DNA from: Collybia mongolica
Taxonomy: Eukaryota > Basidiomycota > Agaricomycetes > Agaricales > Clitocybaceae
NCBI GenBank assembly: GCA_013420905.1
Contig: JAAXNY010000010.1
Coordinates: 744,001-808,000 of the forward strand
DNA: 64,000 bases
Reading direction: 5' to 3'
Position 1 is the first letter of the stretch, and every line of letters begins with the position of its first letter. The notes beneath the pieces are model-generated. The model was given only the letters and a program-made list of their open reading frames with translations, did not search any database and had not been told where the DNA came from. The translations under genes and the position numbers were made by a program. Shown in pieces: positions 59,530 to 64,000 of this stretch.

Positions 59530-60759
59530 TCAGTGAACATGATTGAAATCATATGAAGGTGGCGAGATCTCCGATGCAGGACGTGAAGTCCAAGCAGATT
59601 GTCCCAACGACCGCAGCTCGCCTCTAAGGTTGACAATCTCAGCTACAGCTTCGTCGAGCTTGATCGCCATTCTATTCGTTTCACTCGCAGGGGGCTCAGA
59701 TAGAACACCACCTGGTAATGGTGCCAACACCCGATGATGGCCTATCTCTGTGGTTATATTAAGAGTGGGTGTTGACTCGTTTTGTGACTTCGAGGATGAT
59801 GCTAATTGTCGGTATGATGTGGAATCGAGTACGTTTTGGGTTTCTGTCATCCTGGTCGGTTGTCGAATGCCTGATTTCTCAGTCCTGAGGAGAGCCACCT
59901 GGTACGGGACGTGATCTGGCAGCAATTGCAAAGCGAAAGGGTGTGCCTCCGTGCTGTTGTCTATTGCCGCAGTCGCCTTTCTGCGCCGCCGCAATAAGTA
60001 CCAAATAGCGATAATAATTAATATCACCGCGACAACTGCGCCGGCGATGCCACCAGCAAGAGCAGGGGTGTTCGCATGGGGGGAAGCTGTTGTCGAGGAG
60101 CTACATTGGGCAGTTAGATGAGTTTAGCGCGCGGTGGAGGAAATGCGGACTTCGGGGTTACGGTTGCTATGGTGGTTGGTACAGAGCTTTCAGTAGTGAC
60201 TGAAGTGGTTGATGAACTCATGGAACTAAATCAGTATTAGCCATTGCGAGGATTAGAGCCCTAAAGGTCGAACCTTCTGGGGGCTGGAAGAATCCCAAAA
60301 TTGTTGCTTGTGGCTAGCGGTGTGGCGTTTCTGCATAGCTTATCAGGGCGACGCGACATTCACAATCATGGAGGAAGCCTACGCTGTGACACTAGTGGCA
60401 TTGAGATATGCGAAAACATGGTGGGTTCTATCGCAGATCGATTGCTTTGTCAGTTGCAGAGCGGGTAGATAGACAGGAAGTTTGTCAGACCCAGGGAAAT
60501 GTGCGACAACTTGGCTTATGCCGCTCGTCGACCCGTTCGTACGAAGGAGTGCTTGAGTACCATGTGTTGCATCCTTGTCTAACACGACATTGACGAGAAT
60601 GAATGTCTCGGGGTCTGTTGTCGCACGCGTCCATAAAACTGGTTTATAAACGTCGAGGATAGCATCTCCCTCTACCTTCAAAAGGATGGTAGAATGGGCG
60701 AAGAATGCGAAGAGAAGGGGTGCCCTGGGTGACAAATCCCTGGTTAGCTTTTCTGACAT
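59530..60759 (-). CDS. Single-pass membrane protein with Ser/Thr-rich stalk
   Basis: ATG at 60757-60759 opens MSEKLTRDLSPRAPLLFAFF; the signal sequence is weak, so an upstream exon is possible. The extracellular part has YKPVLWTRATTDPETFILVN and SICDRTHHVFAYLNAT, similar in layout to the beta-sandwich ectodomains of basidiomycete mucin-like proteins. A Ser/Thr-rich linker (SMSSSTTSVTTESSVPTT) leads to the transmembrane segment GIAGAVVAVILIIIAIWYLL with a stop-transfer RRRRK. The cytoplasmic tail ends SPPSYDFNHVH, TGA 59530-59532. Exon joins in the linker are uncertain. The function is unknown; such proteins are common in mushrooms. Confidence 0.6.
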
Positions 60760-61250
60760 TTCTTGGGGGGAAGGGTGGCTTACAGGAAGACTCGGTTGAT
60801 TCTAGGGAAAAACATAGGTGGGTGTGGCAACTATTCTGTGGCCGGTTGTTGGTCTTTTTTTTTTTTTACGCTTTCTGTTTTGAGATTTTCGCATCTGATG
60901 ATATCAGATTTTGATCATCATTGCAATTCAATTCTTCGGCGCTTTTCAGGTCTGACAGATTGTTTAGTCTGATGAGTTAGGCTCCACCTAGTAACATAAA
61001 TAAGAAACTTCAATCACCATATGATGGGTCCAGTCTATTTAAAAAGACGAAAGGGCTTGGTGCCACTAGATCGTGGTATTATTATCACACCCCTCCCAAA
61101 CTGAGAGGCCGCCCGTAAACATCCCCAAATGGGACTGCATCGGAATAAAATCAATTGGTAATAGTAAATTAGAAGAAAACAGGGGTGTGTAGGGTATAGC
61201 ATGAAGCTTAGGATGAGCTTGAGTTATATTGGTTCCATGGGGCCTGTTCA
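60760..61250. other. Intergenic before SMC6 3' end
   Basis: About 490 bp including a T-run near 60855. No gene seen. Confidence 0.35.
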
Positions 61251-64000
61251 CTAAAAGTTCAGCAACGCCTGCCCGCGTTCGGGATCTGTCATCCTATTGA
61301 CGCGGACAGTCTGGCCAAGGTGGACATTGTTCATATCCTGTGGCGTTATGAGAATATATTGTTTCTTGTCTGATGAATTTGCGGTATCGATCTACGAGCA
61401 AGATTCAGTAATAACGGGAAACATGATGATCTGCGACTTGCCATCATCTTCATGCTAATGCGACGGTTGACAGCATCCATGAACACATCAAACTCGTCTG
61501 GAGGCGGTATTGAGCATTACAGTTATGGACAGATCCAAATATACAGACCGAGGCAACGAAGGGGACACCCAATCGACTCCCAAAGAGAAAGGAGGAGACA
61601 AATCGTTGAGAATGATTTTTCCCCGCCACTCAAAGAACGAGGATCCTTGTCTCGCGAATTTTGTGTTGATGTTTGGTCATCGGTCTGTACCTTGAGCGCC
61701 AAAGTCCCGAGGTCATGGTTGAACAGCACCTTCCCATAATATCCACGTTGTGAAAGATGGAATCCGAACACTAATTTGCAGCGGAGTGCGATGTGACGGC
61801 GGAACTCCTGCCATTTTTGTAGACGTACGATGAGGGATGTCTTCAACACCTGCGCATGGTCATAGTAAGATTCTTGTCGCAGTTCAGAATATACGAACCT
61901 TGTTCAACTTAGACATTTGTTTGAGGTCCCTCTCTGCAGTTTCCAGCCTTTTCTTTGCCTTATTGACTTCGATCGTCATTTGCTCAACCGTTGCTCCGTG
62001 TCTATTATCATTTGAAATTAGAACGCCGACTGGAACGAGCAAAGCGAGACAAACCTCTTTTCACGCTCCTCCAAAGCCTTCTGAACAGATTTCAAATGTC
62101 GATCTACCTCGTCCGCTTTCCGAGGGTTCTCTACACGATCGCAATACTCCTCGGCCTTCGCCGTCCAATCCTGCGCAAGCGAACGGGAAGGATCAATCGA
62201 AGCCAGTTGCAACAGGGTGTGTTAAAACTTACCGTGAATTCGATCTGTATTACATTAGCAACAGCCTCTGCTGCCTTCACTTTCTTTTCTTCCTCAGCGA
62301 ATTTTGTATCGTAATGTTTCTTCTCACTCTGAGCCGTGACTCGTTTTTCCGCAGCATCTTCAACTTTAGACTGTTGTGAAACACGTTAACTTCCTCCACC
62401 TTTGGAGAATAACACGGAGATATACTCACTAGAATAGCGTTCCTGCGTTGGGAGTATTCATCGTTCTGAGCTCTGAGCTCGTTCATCTTCGTGACCAAAA
62501 CTTTCTGTTTCTCATCAATCTCTTTTTTCTGCTTCATTGCGTCTTCAAACTGTGCGATCGTCGAAGCTTTCTCTGCCTCCGCTTCCTAAGGAACAATACC
62601 CGTTATGTTAGTTTCTAGAAAAGAGGTGTTAGGTAAAACTCACTTCTTTGGCGGCTTGGAAACCTGCAATGCCAGTCGGCATCTCCTCGTTCGCCTCCGT
62701 TTGTATGACACTCAAAGTGTGTTTCGCTTTCCTGTAAGCCTCATGCAATCGGTTCTCTTGAGCCTGTGGAAAATGACCTTCATTAAATTGCAAATATGTA
62801 CATGGTGTATCTGGCGTACATTCAATGCATCGAGAATGCGCCGACCCTCTTGGAACCTGGTCTTCATCGCTGACACATTTTGATTGGCGGCGTTGTATGC
62901 CGCTTCATGAACTTTAACCTCTTCACGGTAGTGTCTTAAATGATTTGTCAGTCTAGAGTCGCGAAATTTCGTGGAGTTATCTTACCGGATTTCGGAAGCA
63001 GCATCTCTCCCAGTCAATAATAGGCTAGTAGCGTCATTTGCTTTCCTCAGGTTGAGGGGATTTGATGAAGCACCGCCCTCACTGGGTCATTCCCATTAGC
63101 TTGACATTCGAAGCAACGGCAGAGTATCGAACTTACGCAAATACTCGCACTGAGAAACCGTCCAAAGTCCACGCGCTGCCACCTCCACGCAATGTCTTTA
63201 GAATATTTTCACCGTCTTTACGAAGCGGGGAAAGAACTTGACGCTCGATTCTGGCTTGATTGATCAGAATTCGCAGTACATATGGGTCCGAAATCTATTG
63301 GTGATTAAATTAGGTGAACTCTAATATGTAAAAGTGAGAACAAACTTCTAGCGCGCGCAGGACTGTTAAGATATGTGCTGGAGGCTCCCCATGCGAATAA
63401 TCAAACATATCCTTTTCATGGATGATGATAAGGTTACTGAGACTGAACTCATGTGATCAGGTGAGGTAGCAGAAAACAAGGATGATTTGCATACTTCCCA
63501 CTTCTTTCGAGCAGGTTCTTCAATTCCTTCCTATCCCTTGCGTCCGTTACAGCGAATGCAGTCAGATATGAACCCAGTTGGCTCCTTAGAAGGTCACCCC
63601 AGGTTTTGGGGTCCTTGGCCTTGACATGGATACCAAGTGGTCCGAGTGGTGTATCTCCAACCCAATTCATAGTACGTATTTTCTCCAAGACCTCTTTGAT
63701 GTTTCGTCCATATGGGATCAAGCTGTTCTTTTCAGACTCGATCGACCTTTCGATCATGGCTTGGCAATTCTGGATACTTTCTTGTAGTCGAACGCGCTCC
63801 CTGTCGGCAGCCATTCCTTCCTGCTTCAAACTCTCGTTTTTAGTTATTTGTTCTTGCTGCTGGGTGCGGAGTTCTTCCTGTGCCAATTCAGCTGCAGCAA
63901 CTGCCTCGCGAGCCTCCCCGATCTTACGCTGCATCTCTTCATGCTTAGCTTGGCTATGGGCCGCCATACGAGTATTTTCAGCATTGATCTGGCTCTCAAG
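61251..64000 (-). CDS. SMC6: SMC6, hinge to C-terminus (runs off right edge)
   Basis: Subunit of the Smc5/6 complex for DNA repair and replication-fork maintenance. From the right edge: coiled coil (ENTRMAAHSQAKHEEMQRKI), then the hinge, MNWVGDTPLGPLGIHVKAKD and SQLGSYLTAFAVTDARDRKE. This matches SMC6 and not other SMCs. A second coiled coil follows over several exons (ATSLLLTGRDAASEIR, RQVLSPLRKDGENILKTLRG). The C-terminal ATPase half has the signature LSGGEKSFSTICLLLSLW and Walker B region CLDEFDVFMDAVNRRIS after an intron. It ends QDMNNVHLGQTVRVNRMTDP, then ERGQALLNF, TAG 61251-61253. About a dozen short GT-AG introns. The N-terminal Walker A part is outside the window. Confidence 0.94.

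Overview
This is a fungal chromosome segment, almost certainly from a mushroom-forming basidiomycete. Genes are compact and broken by many 50-65 bp introns. Several proteins belong to families I know mainly from Agaricomycetes: a 'FLHE-x-NIA' kinase-like protein, multi-pass 7TM receptor-like proteins, a FIST-like protein, and a terpenoid-type cluster with two P450s. All gene models below were spliced by hand from reading frames and splice sites. Exon ends are exact where a junction is quoted and approximate elsewhere.

Layout. 1-769: 5' end of cohesin SMC3 (minus). 0.8-2.9 kb: AT-rich gene-poor DNA with two MluI cell-cycle boxes near SMC3. 3.0-4.3 kb: degenerate kinase (minus). 4.7-7.8 kb: RRP6 nuclear exosome exonuclease. 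8.2-10.4 kb: MFS drug/polyamine-type exporter. 10.4-12.1 kb: no convincing gene. 12.1-12.7 kb: small conserved protein. 12.8-14.3 kb: FIST-like protein. 15.9-19.1 kb: long disordered RING-H2 protein with an N-myristoylation start. 19.5-22.7 kb: ETF-beta and a class III CoA-transferase in tandem (minus). 23.8-27.0 kb: secreted PEBP and pectinesterase. 27.9-30.7 kb: Qa-SNARE and Aurora kinase (minus). 31.5-33.7 kb: secreted protein of unknown function. 33.9-35.4 kb: mitochondrial processing peptidase beta. This left part is mostly housekeeping.

36-60 kb is accessory. It holds a HET-like relic, a 7TM gene, then a co-located set: alpha/alpha-toroid protein with a DxDTT motif, P450, P450, SDR, FAD monooxygenase and an MFS (MCT-type) transporter. 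This set is bracketed by two inverted copies of a ~0.6 kb terminal-inverted-repeat element. One copy carries a nested 358 bp hAT-like MITE with an exact 8 bp target duplication. To the right lies a tandem duplication of a [7TM receptor-like + HAD hydrolase] pair whose second copy is decayed. A single-pass membrane protein and the 3' half of SMC6 close the window.

Working hypothesis: the toroid protein (DLDTT, class II cyclase-like), the HAD protein and the oxidative enzymes form a drimane-type or related sesquiterpenoid cluster. In it, the cyclase and HAD modules that are fused in known drimenol synthases would be separate genes. A second theme is splicing. Six introns in the two MFS genes and one in a 7TM gene fit only if they use GC donors. 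The SDR has a GA donor. ETF-beta has an 8-nt microexon and the second MFS gene a 7-nt one.
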